A stretch of 49,376 nt of DNA from Streptomyces poriferorum (lineage in GTDB: Bacteria > Actinomycetota > Actinomycetes > Streptomycetales > Streptomycetaceae). The DNA lies in the NCBI RefSeq assembly GCF_019399235.1, contig NZ_JAELVH010000071.1, forward strand, positions 1 to 49,376, given 5' to 3'. A program made the position numbers and the translations under genes. Positions 9,650 to 18,122 of this stretch are shown one piece after another (within the stretch, counting starts at the first letter, position 1; every line of letters begins with the position of its first letter). The notes below the pieces were generated by a model. It was not told the origin of the DNA, searched no databases, and was given only the letters and a program-made list of their open reading frames with translations.

Positions 9650-10492
9650 CTACGAGGGATCCAGTGCCGCCCTCGCCCGGCCGATCAGACGCCGTGCCTG
9701 CTGCCCGTAGACCGCCGCTTCGGCTGTCCATGTCCAGGCCCGTTCGTACAGGGCGAGATTGTCCTCGTCGTCCAGCCACAACTCCACATTGATGGTCTCC
9801 ACGACGACCAGCCGCCGGTCGTAGATCCAGAACCCGTGTGTGGGAGGACGGCGCAACTGTGCACCGAACGGGACGATTCCCAACTCGACGGTATCCAGGC
9901 CGATCAGGCCCACCAGTCGCTCCAACTGCGCGATCATCACCTCGCGCGGGCAGGTGAGAACGTAGAGCGCGGCCTCCCACACCAGGAACCGGAACTTCCG
10001 GCCCGGCTTGTACAGGTCTTCCTGACGCCGTATCCGAGCTCTGACGGCGTCCTCGATGTCGCGGGGAATCTGCCGGAACGCCGCGTTCGCCTCGAAGACA
10101 TTGCGGGCGTAGTCGGGGGTCTGGAACACCCCGGGAATCCGGGAGACCTCCAGGCCGCGGATTGTCTTGGTGGCCGCGCTCTCCGTCACCCCCAGCTCCT
10201 GTCGGGCCCGGTGGCCACCGGCGAGCTGTCGGCGCCACGAGCGGTACTGGGTCTCCAGCCCGACGAGACGGGTGTTCAGCTCCCCCGTCAGATCCTCGCG
10301 GCCGGACGCCTGCGCCCAAGCCTTGATGTCTGCCGGGGATGGTGTCTGCTTGCCGTTCTCCAGACGCGACACCTTGGAGCGCTGCCATCCCAGCACGGCA
10401 GCGATTCCTTTGCCGTCAAAGCCGGCCTCGGTGCGCAACTCACGAAGTCGCGCACCGAGGCTGATCCGGGCGGATTGAAAGTCCGTGCTCAC
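9650..10492 (-). CDS. XRE-family regulator with DUF5753 domain
   Basis: 280-residue DNA-binding protein. Residues about 8-65 form the XRE helix-turn-helix (LGARLRELRTEAGFDGKGIAAVLGWQRSKVSRLENGKQTPS). The remainder is the DUF5753 module typical of Streptomyces regulators (EVSRIPGVFQTPDYARNVF, RIRRQEDLYKPGRKFRFLVWEAALYV, GFWIYDRRLVVVETIN). The GTG at 10492 is chosen because it overlaps the stop of the upstream gene in GTGA; the frame runs 18 codons further but that part does not look like the family. In Streptomyces such proteins are usually paired with a small DUF397 protein; none is present here, the CxxC genes taking that position. Confidence 0.88.
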   Translation of the reverse strand: MSTDFQSARISLGARLRELRTEAGFDGKGIAAVLGWQRSKVSRLENGKQTPSPADIKAWAQASGREDLTGELNTRLVGLETQYRSWRRQLAGGHRARQELGVTESAATKTIRGLEVSRIPGVFQTPDYARNVFEANAAFRQIPRDIEDAVRARIRRQEDLYKPGRKFRFLVWEAALYVLTCPREVMIAQLERLVGLIGLDTVELGIVPFGAQLRRPPTHGFWIYDRRLVVVETINVELWLDDEDNLALYERAWTWTAEAAVYGQQARRLIGRARAALDPS

Positions 10493-11232
10493 GCTGTGGA
10501 ACGTACCGCCCCGGAGAAGTCGGCGGTTCGGATCGCGTGATGCCATGCCTTGTCGCGTGCCTGGCAGGCGGCGAGAACCTCTGTCGGATCTTCGGAGATC
10601 ACAACTCCCACGGTGGTGTCGTCCTCGTCGAAGACGAACCGCACCAGGACACGAGAGTCGAACAGCCAGAAGTCCCAGTCCGGGAGGCCCAGCCGAACCG
10701 CATCGGCCCGCTGTAGGTTCCGGATGTCTTCCCCGGCCGCGACGTTGCTCGGAGCGGTGGCCAGCAAGAAGCGCTGCCCCTCGGTCGGAGGGTCATCGAC
10801 CAGCCGGACTCGCTCGAATCGTCGCCCCTCTTCCGTTGCCGCTTGGACATTGCGCCGCCATTCGTCGAACGGCTCGGCCGCGACGTCCTGACCGGCCAAC
10901 CAGCGTTGCCACTTCGCACTGTTGCGGTCGGATCCGTAACCCCGTCTCGTCTCCAGCCGCCAAGCCGTGTGCTTGAACTCCCGGAACAGGTGGGATGCCT
11001 CGTTGAACGGGATGACCTTCGGTGTGGACGCCTCAGTGGGGGCGAACCGAGCGAGAAGGTCACGCGGCACGATGACAAACGTCTCCGACTCCTTGACGTC
11101 GCGCAGCATCGCGAGGTGCACCGGGTCCGTGACCCTGTCCCCTTGGACCAGGACGTCACCGGTCCCCTCGACCTCGTACAGGGTCGGGCAGTCGCCGCCG
11201 TCGCTGGTCGTGCCAAGGAACCGCAGTGTCAT
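10489..11232 (-). CDS. Fusion of a small 'MTLRFLG' domain with DUF6879
   Basis: 247-residue protein of two parts. Residues 1-65 (MTLRFLGTTSDGGDCPTLYEV ... VLVQGDRVTDPVHLAMLRDVKESETFVIVPRDLLARF) match a short protein usually encoded by its own gene. Residues from about 75 (SHLFREFKHTAWRLETRRGYGSD ... ERVRLVDDPPTEGQRFLLA ... NVAAGEDIRNLQRADAVRLGLPDWDFWLFDSRVLVRFVFDEDDTTVG) are DUF6879. The ATG at 11232 has GGAGG five bases upstream; longer in-frame starts lack one. First gene of the minus-strand chain. Its stop overlaps the XRE start. Biochemical role unknown; DUF6879 occurs with XRE regulators. Confidence 0.85.
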   Translation of the reverse strand: MTLRFLGTTSDGGDCPTLYEVEGTGDVLVQGDRVTDPVHLAMLRDVKESETFVIVPRDLLARFAPTEASTPKVIPFNEASHLFREFKHTAWRLETRRGYGSDRNSAKWQRWLAGQDVAAEPFDEWRRNVQAATEEGRRFERVRLVDDPPTEGQRFLLATAPSNVAAGEDIRNLQRADAVRLGLPDWDFWLFDSRVLVRFVFDEDDTTVGVVISEDPTEVLAACQARDKAWHHAIRTADFSGAVRSTA

Positions 11233-11460
11233 CTCTACCTCCGGGCCGCCGTAGTGTGCCGTCGTTCCAGGATGGGCCGGATGGTGTTCAGCCGTGTGGA
11301 AATTGCGCCGGATTGCCATGGAACCGGAATTGTTGTGGGTTGCTCGCAATCGACAATGAATCCCTAGCCCCAGGCTGCTGGGTCAGGTCGAGGGGGCATG
11401 CTCCGCGGGCGCCCGTCCGTGGGTGAAAGCTCGCAGGGCCTCTCGACCACGGCGTTCCGG

Positions 11461-11727
11461 TCAGTGCGCCTCGGCGTCCTGCGGTGAAAGTCCCTCGCCG
11501 TTCTCTGCGGCAGGACGGTCGGCGCGGGGCGAAGGGGGTGCGAGGTGGACAGCGTCGGCCTTGACGAGCCGCAGAGTGAGCATGGTCTCCGGGGTGGAAA
11601 GATGGCGCAAGGTCAGTCTCCCGTCGGGAGCGAGTATCTGGCTGCCCTGGCCGCATGGAGCTGTGAACTCCGGCCCGGGCCGTTCTGTTGTCACCATGAG
11701 ACCTGGAGTGGCCTCGCGAGAAGTCAC
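11461..11727 (-). CDS. Hypothetical protein
   Basis: 88 residues from a GTG at 11727 (an internal ATG would give 78). The sequence GSQILAPDGRLTLRHLSTPETMLTLRLVKADAVHLAPPSP looks like a genuine small folded protein; the last 25 residues look disordered. The start lies at the edge of the 18-bp inverted repeat at 11726-11772, and AGGG of that repeat could serve as ribosome site, so a repressor bound there would shut it off. Divergent from the gene at 11808. No family recognised. Confidence 0.55.
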   Translation of the reverse strand: MTSREATPGLMVTTERPGPEFTAPCGQGSQILAPDGRLTLRHLSTPETMLTLRLVKADAVHLAPPSPRADRPAAENGEGLSPQDAEAH

Positions 11728-11772
11728 GTTAGACCCTGGGTCTATGCAAAAACAAGACCCAGGGTCTAACGT
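11726..11772. repeat. Perfect 18-bp inverted repeat, likely twin operator
   Basis: ACGTTAGACCCTGGGTCT at 11726-11743 is repeated exactly in reverse at 11755-11772, with an 11-base A-rich spacer. Each arm contains its own palindrome (AGACCCTGGGTCT), so this is two dyads placed head to head, 29 bases apart. It fills most of the gap between divergent genes. Confidence 0.85.
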
Positions 11773-11807
11773 GGTGTGCGGGTCGCTCTCATAGGAGGGA
11801 GCGCCTA

Positions 11808-12110
11808 GTGGAGGACCAGCCGGAGGAAGTGCTTAGGTTCATGGATGCCGTGAAGGCGCTGAGGGCCATTGAGGACGACGCCGCGTGCGCGAGGGCCATC
11901 AGTAACGCCCTGAAGTACTGGGGCGACAACAGTGGGACTCTCCGCGAGATCCGCCAAGAGCGGGTCCAAAGGCTTCGCGACCAGGGAATGACGTGGCAGG
12001 AGATCGGCGACGTCATGGGCGTGCACTTCACCCGGGCTCAGCAGATCGCCAAGGGTTTTCGTGGATCGAAGAGGCCGAAGAAGGAAGCCGAGGAGAAGTC
12101 GGCCGAGTAG
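11808..12110 (+). CDS. Small helix-turn-helix protein (sigma region 4-like)
   Basis: 100-residue protein. The C-terminal half RQERVQRLRDQGMTWQEIGDVMGVHFTRAQQIAKGF is a helix-turn-helix like that of sigma factor region 4 or resolvases, followed by a Lys/Glu-rich tail. The N-terminal half is helical and acidic. The GTG at 11808 has AGGAGGGA at 11794-11800. It is a good candidate for the protein that binds the inverted repeat directly upstream. Similar genes are common on Streptomyces integrative elements (recalled). Confidence 0.8.
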   Translation: MEDQPEEVLRFMDAVKALRAIEDDAACARAISNALKYWGDNSGTLREIRQERVQRLRDQGMTWQEIGDVMGVHFTRAQQIAKGFRGSKRPKKEAEEKSAE

Positions 12111-12115
12111 CAGAA

Positions 12116-12145
12116 CGGCCGAGCGGTGTTGAGACCGCCCGGCCG
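12116..12145 (+). terminator. Terminator after the small HTH gene
   Basis: A 12-bp stem with one mismatch (CGGCCGAGCGGT against ACCGCCCGGCCG) and a 6-base loop starts 6 bases after the stop. The following 250 bases to 12397 show no gene. Confidence 0.7.
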
Positions 12146-12397
12146 CAGTAACCAGCGGGTCATTACCCCGCTGATCAGTGAACCGACTCACATCAAAGAG
12201 AAGGATTCGTCTCGGATCGTACGGCCATCACCCACGCGGTGACCACTCCCGCGCTATCGAATGAGGCCCCTCCCGCCCGGCCGGGCTCCCCTGGGCCCCG
12301 CCGGTGCTGCGGTCAGGTCGGCCCTCGTAGTGCAAGTCTGCTGATCCTTCCCCGCTGACTCTGCGGCGTCTCCTGCCGCCTCTCGCAACGGACTCTG

Positions 12398-13771
12398 ATG
12401 CGCCATCCCACCGGCGCGGCTTCGTGCTGCGCTTCTCCGTCATGCCCGGACTCGGCATGGACCCTCGTACCCCGCGCTCTCCAGGAACTCGAGGCCACGG
12501 CGTCCCGGCGTGCGCAGCCGCGCGCGTGGCTGCGGGCGGTGGAGTGGCTCGTCGAGGCGGGGCCGCACCGGCGGGCCGGGGCGACGACGCTGGCTGTCGC
12601 GCGGGATCTGGCCGGGCGGATGGACTACCGGCTCGGCTTCGTGCTGTACGACCTGGAGGGCACCGCTGCCCGGTGCGGGGTGTCGGCGGCGACGGTGAAG
12701 CGCCATGTCCGGGTGCTGCGGGAGCTGGGCGCGCTGGTGTGGCGGCGGCACGGGTCGAAGCGGAACTTGCGGCTAGCCGGCCGGCCGTACGCGGGTACGG
12801 CGACGATCTACGCGGCGACGGTCCCGCCCGTGTACGACGAGGCGATGGGATACCGGCTGGAGGGGGTCGGGTACGGGGCGCGGGTGTGCGGGGTGACGGA
12901 CTCGGGTCGGGCCCTCGCCGTGGAGGCCGGTCGTACGGCAGTCCGCCCTGTGGATAACTCGGTTGTGGACAAACCCGGTTCAGGCGGGCGTGCACCCCAT
13001 TCTTCCGGGCCCCATCACGACGTATCCAAGGTTGATCTGGGCGGGGGGTTGAACTACACCTCGCGCGGGCGCGCGACGTCTGTAACCGCGTTGACTCCAC
13101 AGGGCCTGAGGGGCAGCGGCGACGGTACCGGCGAGTTGAGAGGGCGCAGCCGGGGCGAACGGTCCGGCCGGAGCGACCGGAGCGCCAGGCGCTCGACAGG
13201 CGGCAGTTGCTCGCCGAAGCGGCACCCCCTCCAGGTCGCCCGCGACATCGCAGTCGCCCGGCAGGTGCGCCCGCTTGTCGGCTGGACGCAGGGGGAGGGG
13301 CTGCGTCGTTTGGCGTTCGCGTTGCGCCCGCTGATCAACCGCGGCCTCGACGTTCACGACATAGCGGCGGAGCTTCACTCGTGGTGGCTGGACTGGCGGC
13401 CGGCCCGCCCGGCCGCGTACATCAAGGCCGAGCTGGAGCGCCGAGGCGAACGGGAGACGGCCGTGGCGCACGCGGGTGTGCGTCCGCCCGAAGCGTTCTG
13501 CCGGGCTGTGACAGACCTCCGGATCGCGGTTGACGGCCACAGCGGGAGCGAGGCTCCGGCCGTCGCTGACGGGCCCGTGTGCGTCATCGACGGGCTGTCC
13601 TCCGCCGAGGTCGTCGAGCTGCGCTCCGCTGCCGCGGTGGACCACGGTCTTGTTCTCGCCGCGCTCGAGAACCTGGGCGAGCGAGTCACCCGGCGCCTGT
13701 ACACGAACCGGCTCGTCGACACCGTGCTGTTGCGGGAGTTCGGCGGCGTGCACATGGTGGTCGGGTGTTGA
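12398..13771 (+). CDS. Winged-helix DNA-binding protein of plasmid/ICE type
   Basis: 457 residues from the ATG at 12398, which has no clear ribosome site; a later start cannot be excluded. Residues about 30-125 carry a replication-initiator-like winged helix (RAQPRAWLRAVEWLVEAGPHRRAGATTLAVARDLAGRMDY ... GVSAATVKRHVRVLRELGALVW). A low-complexity Ser/Arg/Gly linker (residues about 200-270) leads to a second helical block (ARQVRPLVGWTQGEGLRRLAFALRPLINRGLDVHDIAAELHSWW). Proteins of this kind are frequent, often decayed, in Streptomyces chromosomes and resemble element replication or control proteins. No integrase, excisionase or att site is seen nearby, so this is probably a relic of a mobile element. 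Confidence 0.75.
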   Translation: MRHPTGAASCCASPSCPDSAWTLVPRALQELEATASRRAQPRAWLRAVEWLVEAGPHRRAGATTLAVARDLAGRMDYRLGFVLYDLEGTAARCGVSAATVKRHVRVLRELGALVWRRHGSKRNLRLAGRPYAGTATIYAATVPPVYDEAMGYRLEGVGYGARVCGVTDSGRALAVEAGRTAVRPVDNSVVDKPGSGGRAPHSSGPHHDVSKVDLGGGLNYTSRGRATSVTALTPQGLRGSGDGTGELRGRSRGERSGRSDRSARRSTGGSCSPKRHPLQVARDIAVARQVRPLVGWTQGEGLRRLAFALRPLINRGLDVHDIAAELHSWWLDWRPARPAAYIKAELERRGERETAVAHAGVRPPEAFCRAVTDLRIAVDGHSGSEAPAVADGPVCVIDGLSSAEVVELRSAAAVDHGLVLAALENLGERVTRRLYTNRLVDTVLLREFGGVHMVVGC

Positions 13772-13908
13772 GCGGCGGCGTGGTGCGCGCGCTCACCCTT
13801 CCGGGGCCGGGGCCGGGGGTGCGGGCGGCTGCGAGGGCGCGGACACCCCGCCCCGGCCGACTGCCCCGCCCGACCTCCTCGGATCAGACACCGCACGTCG
13901 GCAACTCG

Positions 13909-15459
13909 TCACACGTCAGTACCGGCCTCATGGACAGGGGCAGGTTCGGCGGTGAGGAGCGCGGTGATCTCCTGGGCGAGCTCCGGGCCGAGCTCGCCCC
14001 AGCCGTCCTTGTAGCCGTAGACGCTCGCCAGGGTGCGGGCGTCGTAGTCGCCGTTCATGATCTCGATGTCGGCGGTCGTGATGAGTGCCGGGTGGGCGAC
14101 GCCGACAGCGCCCGAGATCTTCAGCAGCTCCTTGCGCAGGGTGCGGAGGTAAACGGCGGCGCGCGTGGCCTTCGAGGGCGCGTCGACGCCGCGCACCAGC
14201 CACGGGTCCTGGGTGGCGATGCCGGTGGGGCACTTGTCGGTGTGGCATTTCTGCGCCTGGATGCAGCCGATGGACAGCATCGCCTCGCGAGCGACGTTGA
14301 TCATGTCGACACCCAGGGCGAACGCGACGACGGCGTTCTCGGGCAGACCGAGCTTGCCCGAACCGATGAAAGTGATGTCGTCCGTCAGACCACGCTCGGC
14401 GAAAGCGCCGTAGACGCGGGAGAAGCCCATCCGGAACGGCAGCGACACCGAGTCGGAGAAGATGAGAGGGGCCGCCCCGGTGCCGCCCTCGCCTCCGTCG
14501 ATGGTCACGAAGTCGACCCCGCGATCACCCCGCGCCATCAGAGTGGCCAGCTCCTCCCAGAAGCTCATCTCCCCGACGGCGCTCTTGATCCCGACCGGCA
14601 GACCGGTCGCGGTGGCGAGCAGCTCGACGAAGTCGAGCATCGAGTCGACGTCGTGGAACGCGGTGTGCCGAGAGGGCGAGGCGCAGTCCTCGCCGACCGG
14701 GATGCCGCGGATCCCGGCGATCTCGGGGGTCACCTTCGCGCCCGGCAGCAGCCCGCCGAGCCCCGGCTTCGCGCCCTGCGAGAGCTTGATCTCTATCGCC
14801 TTGACCGGGGCGCCCGCGACTATGTCCTTGAGCTTGTCGAGGCTGAAGGTGCCGTCCTCGTTGCGGCAGCCGAAGTACGACGTCCCGATCTGGAGGATGA
14901 GGTCCCCGCCGTTGCGGTGGTACGGCGAGAGGCCGCCCTCACCCGTGTTCTGCATCGCGCCGGCCAGCGCCGCGCCCTTGTTGAGCGCGGTGACGGCCGG
15001 GCCGGACAGCGATCCGAAGCTCATCGCCGAGATGTTCACGACGCTCGCGGGCCGGAACGCCTTGGCGCGCCCGCGCGGGCCGCCCAGCACCTTGGCCGAG
15101 GGCAGAGGGCTCTGCGGGTCGTGCAGATCGGGCAGCGCACCGGCGAACGTCCGCTGTTTCACGTACGCGTGCCCTTGCACGTGCTCGACGTCCACGTCGG
15201 TTCCGAACCCGAAGTAGTTGTTCTCCTCCTTCGCCGACGCGTAGATCCAGGTGCGCTGGTCACGGCTGAACGGGCGCTCCTCCTCGTTGGACGTCACGAC
15301 GTACTGCCGCAGCTCCGGCCCGATCGTTTCCAGCAGGTACCGGGCGTGTCCGATCACGGGGAAGTTTCTGAGCAGTGCGTGCTTCTTCTGGACGAGGTCG
15401 CGGGCAGCCACCAGGGCCAGTGCCGCGGCGGCGGCCGCACCGATGCTCCGAGCGCGCAT
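13909..15459 (-). CDS. FMN-binding glutamate synthase-family protein
   Basis: 516-residue protein with one N-terminal hydrophobic segment (residues 5-20) and the central/FMN domain of glutamate synthase: ISAMSFGSLSGPAVTALNKGAALAGAMQNTGEGGLSPYH, KLSQGAKPGLGGLLPG, FVTIDGGEGGTGAAPL and the cysteine cluster CIQAQKCHTDKCPTGIATQDP for a 3Fe-4S centre. The amidotransferase domain and the C-terminal beta-helix domain of GltB are absent, so it is a stand-alone alpha/beta-barrel oxidoreductase of unknown substrate, probably membrane attached. The ATG at 15459 has GAGAGGAA in front. It is convergent with the winged-helix gene; the 137 bases between show no clear signal. Confidence 0.9.
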   Translation of the reverse strand: MRARSIGAAAAAALALVAARDLVQKKHALLRNFPVIGHARYLLETIGPELRQYVVTSNEEERPFSRDQRTWIYASAKEENNYFGFGTDVDVEHVQGHAYVKQRTFAGALPDLHDPQSPLPSAKVLGGPRGRAKAFRPASVVNISAMSFGSLSGPAVTALNKGAALAGAMQNTGEGGLSPYHRNGGDLILQIGTSYFGCRNEDGTFSLDKLKDIVAGAPVKAIEIKLSQGAKPGLGGLLPGAKVTPEIAGIRGIPVGEDCASPSRHTAFHDVDSMLDFVELLATATGLPVGIKSAVGEMSFWEELATLMARGDRGVDFVTIDGGEGGTGAAPLIFSDSVSLPFRMGFSRVYGAFAERGLTDDITFIGSGKLGLPENAVVAFALGVDMINVAREAMLSIGCIQAQKCHTDKCPTGIATQDPWLVRGVDAPSKATRAAVYLRTLRKELLKISGAVGVAHPALITTADIEIMNGDYDARTLASVYGYKDGWGELGPELAQEITALLTAEPAPVHEAGTDV

Positions 15460-15632
15460 GAAACGTTCCTCTCGTCGACTGCTCGATACGTGCGTCCACC
15501 GCTGCGTGGCGGGCGCGGCCGGGCAGGAACCGCCGTCCGGCGGCGAAACGGCACATGATGCCAGAAGCCCCGCGGACGGGCGGAAGGCGTGGACACGGGG
15601 GATGCGCGGACGCGGAGGGATACGCCCCGTAC

Positions 15633-15676
15633 ATGATGAAGGGCCGATCCGCTTTCGCGGATCGGCCCTTCATCAT
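15633..15676. terminator. Terminator of tRNA-His
   Basis: A perfect 20-bp stem, arms 15633-15652 and 15657-15676, with a TTTC loop, 4 bases beyond the 3' end of the tRNA on the minus strand. Its arms are palindromic in both directions, so it could also block plus-strand transcription. Confidence 0.9.
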
Positions 15677-15680
15677 TCAG

Positions 15681-15754
15681 GGTGAGTAACGGGACTCGAA
15701 CCCGCGACATCCTGGACCACAACCAGGTGCTCTACCGTCTGAGCTATACCCACC
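15681..15754 (-). tRNA. tRNA-His(GTG)
   Basis: Minus-strand cloverleaf: acceptor GTGGGTA pairs with TACTCAC, plus the extra G at position -1 facing C73 that is diagnostic for tRNA-His. The D-stem GCTC, anticodon arm CCTGGTTGTGGTCCAGG with anticodon GTG, and T-arm GCGGGTTCGAGTCCCGT are intact. CCA is not encoded. A strong terminator follows. No duplicate of its 3' end is seen in the window, so there is no sign of an element integrated here. Confidence 0.95.
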
Positions 15755-15879
15755 ATGTCCGGGCGTTTCCGACCGGCCGAGAAAAAGTGTACAGGGTCCG
15801 AGAGGGTGCTCGCGCCCCCGTTTCCCCGCCGCCGGTCCCGGCCCCCGAAAGGGCCGTGACCAGCGGCTTTCGGAAGGAC

Positions 15880-16482
15880 CTAGGCCGGGGGCTGCGACAG
15901 GCGCGCAGCGATCGACTTCGCGCGCTCCGAGTCGGGGCCCGGCTGCGGGACGAAGACCGCCTCGCGGTAGTACCGCATCTCCGTGATGGAGTCGCGGATG
16001 TCGGCGAGCGCCCGATGGTTGCCGTTCTTGGGCGGACTGTTGAAGTACGCCCTCGGGTACCAGCGCCGGGCCAGCTCCTTGACCGAGGAGACATCGACGA
16101 TCCGGTAGTGGAGGTAGCCCTCGAGCGACGGCATGTCCCGCGACAGGAAGCCGCGGTCCGTACCGACCGTGTTCCCGCAGAGCGGGGCCTTGCCGGGCTC
16201 CTTCACATGCTCGCGGATGTAGGCCAGGACCCGTTCCTCGGCGTCGGCCAGGGTGGTGCCCGCGGCCAGCTCGTCGAGGAGGCCCGAGGCGGTGTGCATC
16301 TGCCGCACCACCTCGGGCATGGTCTCCAGCGCCGCGTCCGGCGGGCGGATCACGATGTCCACCCCTTCGCCGAGCACGTTCAACTCCGAGTCGGTGACCA
16401 GTGCGGCCACCTCGATGAGTGCGTCTTCCGTCAACGAGAGCCCGGTCATCTCGCAGTCGATCCACACCATGCGGTCGTTCAT
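15880..16482 (-). CDS. orn: Oligoribonuclease (3'-5' exoribonuclease, DEDDh family)
   Basis: 200-residue enzyme that degrades 2-5-nucleotide RNAs, and pGpG from cyclic di-GMP turnover, to mononucleotides. DEDD motifs are present: WIDCEMTGL at the N-terminus (Exo I), [12 protein letters not shown] (Exo II) and [11 protein letters not shown] (Exo III, with His as the fifth catalytic residue). The ATG at 16482 is chosen by the family's usual start [15 protein letters not shown]. It lies 10 bases downstream of the adpA stop on the same strand; the adpA-ornA neighbourhood is conserved in Streptomyces, where ornA mutants are impaired in growth and sporulation. Confidence 0.95.
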   Translation of the reverse strand: MNDRMVWIDCEMTGLSLTEDALIEVAALVTDSELNVLGEGVDIVIRPPDAALETMPEVVRQMHTASGLLDELAAGTTLADAEERVLAYIREHVKEPGKAPLCGNTVGTDRGFLSRDMPSLEGYLHYRIVDVSSVKELARRWYPRAYFNSPPKNGNHRALADIRDSITEMRYYREAVFVPQPGPDSERAKSIAARLSQPPA

Positions 16483-16492
16483 GCGCCCCACC

Positions 16493-17731
16493 CTACGGGG
16501 CGCTCCGCTGTCCCGGCAGGGCCGGGCGGCCCGCGGCGTACGCCTCGGAGCCCGGCTTCCCGTGTTCCCCGCGGCCCGTGTCCGCAACGGCCGTGGACGG
16601 ACCCGACGGGGATGGACCCGCCTGGGCCGGCAGCGGGGCGCGACGGCTCACGGGGATGCTCTGGGAGGGCACCACCGGTTCGCCCGCCGTGACGACCTGC
16701 TCCGGACCGCCGCCCTGCGGACGGCGGGCCCGGTACGCGGCCCGGTACGCGGCGGGGGACGACCCCAGCTGGCGCCGGAAGTGCCCGCGCAGTGCGACCG
16801 GCGAGCGGAAGCCGCAGCGGCCCGCCACCTCGTCGACCGAGTAGTCGGACGTCTCCAGAAGCCGCTGCGCCTGCAGCACCCGCTGGGTGATCAGCCACTG
16901 GAGCGGTGCGCTGCCCGTGAGCGAGCGGAACCTCCGGTCGAAGGTCCGCCTGCTCATATAGGCGCGCGCGGCCAGCGTCTCCACGTCGAACTGCTCGTGC
17001 AGATGCTCCAGCGCCCAGGCCACGACCTCCGCGAGCGGGTCGGAGCCGATTTCCTCCGGTAAAGATCTGTCGAGGTAGCGCTCCTGACCGCCACTGCGCC
17101 GCGGCGGCACGACGAGCCGGCGGGCCAGTGCCCCGGCGGCCTCCGTGCCGTGGTCCGAGCGGACTATGTGGAGGCAGAGGTCGATCCCGGCCGCCGTGCC
17201 GGCGGAGGTGAGCACGTCGCCGTCGTCGACGAAGAGCTCGCGCGGATCGACGTGCACCGACGGGTAGCGCTTGGCCAGCGTCGGTGCGTACATCCAGTGC
17301 GTGGTGGCCGGGCGGCCGTCCAGCAGCCCGGCGGCGGCGAGCACGAAGGCTCCCGTGCACAGCCCCACGATGCGTGCGCCCTCTTCGTGGGCGCGACGCA
17401 GTGCGTCGAGCGCCTCCACGGGCGGCGGTGAGGTGATCGAGCGCCAGGCCGGCACCACGACGGTGCCTGCCCTGCTGATCGCCTCCAGCCCGTAGGGCGC
17501 GGTCAGTTCGAGTCCCCCTGTGGTGCGCAGCGGTCCCTCTTCGCCGCTGCACACGAGCAACCGATAACGCGGAACTCCCGCGTCCTGGCGGTCGATCCCG
17601 AACACCGAGAGCGGAATGGAGCTCTCGAAGATGGGGCCACCGCTGAACAGCAGCACGGCGACGACCTCACGGCGTCGACGCCCGCTCAGCTTCCGTACAG
17701 CCTCCGTTGCGGTGGCGGAGTCCTGGCTCAT
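16493..17731 (-). CDS. adpA: AdpA, AraC/XylS-family master regulator of development
   Basis: 412-residue pleiotropic activator of morphological differentiation and secondary metabolism. Residues about 22-200 form the DJ-1/PfpI-like dimerisation domain ([24 protein letters not shown] ... [17 protein letters not shown]). Residues about 235-335 carry the AraC double helix-turn-helix ([21 protein letters not shown] ... [21 protein letters not shown]). Codon 224 (17062-17060) is TTA, in the linker SLPEE, so translation requires the bldA leucyl-tRNA as in other Streptomyces adpA genes. The C-terminal tail after residue 340 is low complexity and variable. It is upstream of orn on the same strand; its own upstream region is 391 bases long. 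Confidence 0.97.
   Translation of the reverse strand: MSQDSATATEAVRKLSGRRRREVVAVLLFSGGPIFESSIPLSVFGIDRQDAGVPRYRLLVCSGEEGPLRTTGGLELTAPYGLEAISRAGTVVVPAWRSITSPPPVEALDALRRAHEEGARIVGLCTGAFVLAAAGLLDGRPATTHWMYAPTLAKRYPSVHVDPRELFVDDGDVLTSAGTAAGIDLCLHIVRSDHGTEAAGALARRLVVPPRRSGGQERYLDRSLPEEIGSDPLAEVVAWALEHLHEQFDVETLAARAYMSRRTFDRRFRSLTGSAPLQWLITQRVLQAQRLLETSDYSVDEVAGRCGFRSPVALRGHFRRQLGSSPAAYRAAYRARRPQGGGPEQVVTAGEPVVPSQSIPVSRRAPLPAQAGPSPSGPSTAVADTGRGEHGKPGSEAYAAGRPALPGQRSAP
17060..17062 (-). promoter_or_regulatory. TTA (bldA) codon in adpA
   Basis: Leu224 of AdpA is encoded by TTA (TAA on the plus strand), flanked by TCT and CCG codons. TTA is very rare in Streptomyces and is read only by the developmentally regulated bldA tRNA, which makes AdpA synthesis bldA dependent. 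Confidence 0.95.
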
Positions 17732-18122
17732 GACGCTAAGCCCCCCTCGGTGTTCGCGTCTTCCTGGTCCTTACGGGCCTGTCGCACCTGCACATGTCCC
17801 CTCGGTCGTGCACGAGTCCCCAGCCTTCGACACCCAAGATCGAATCTACTGCGTCCCGTGGTGCCGTCGTGACAAGTTCACCAACCGGCTTTATGTCGAC
17901 AAGGCAACCTGGCGGGAAGCATTCGATCACGAAGCGTTTCACTCGTGAGTCGTGCAGGGAAGTGCGCCGGGCGTTCATGGCCCGTCCCCATGGGGTGGAA
18001 GCGTACCGCTTGGTCTCTTCCTGCCTGCTGGCAAGGGGGTTGATCGGCCATTTCGACAAGGATTCGACTGAGTCCTGAAGTTGGCTGAAAATATACGGTC
18101 GCGTGTGCGGAAATCAGTCGTT
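17732..18122 (-). promoter_or_regulatory. adpA upstream control region
   Basis: 391 bases without a gene, holding the adpA promoter and leader. Two single-mismatch matches to the AdpA consensus TGGCSNGWWY occur on the plus strand, TGGCGGGAAG at 17910 and TGGCCCGTCC at 17978; they are weak candidates for autoregulation. No terminator or riboswitch was recognised. Confidence 0.4.

Noticed and set aside
15633..15754. tRNA-His as an integration site for the accessory segment
   Set aside because: No integrase and no second copy of the tRNA 3' end were seen in the window. The accessory genes end before the conserved glutamate-synthase-like gene.
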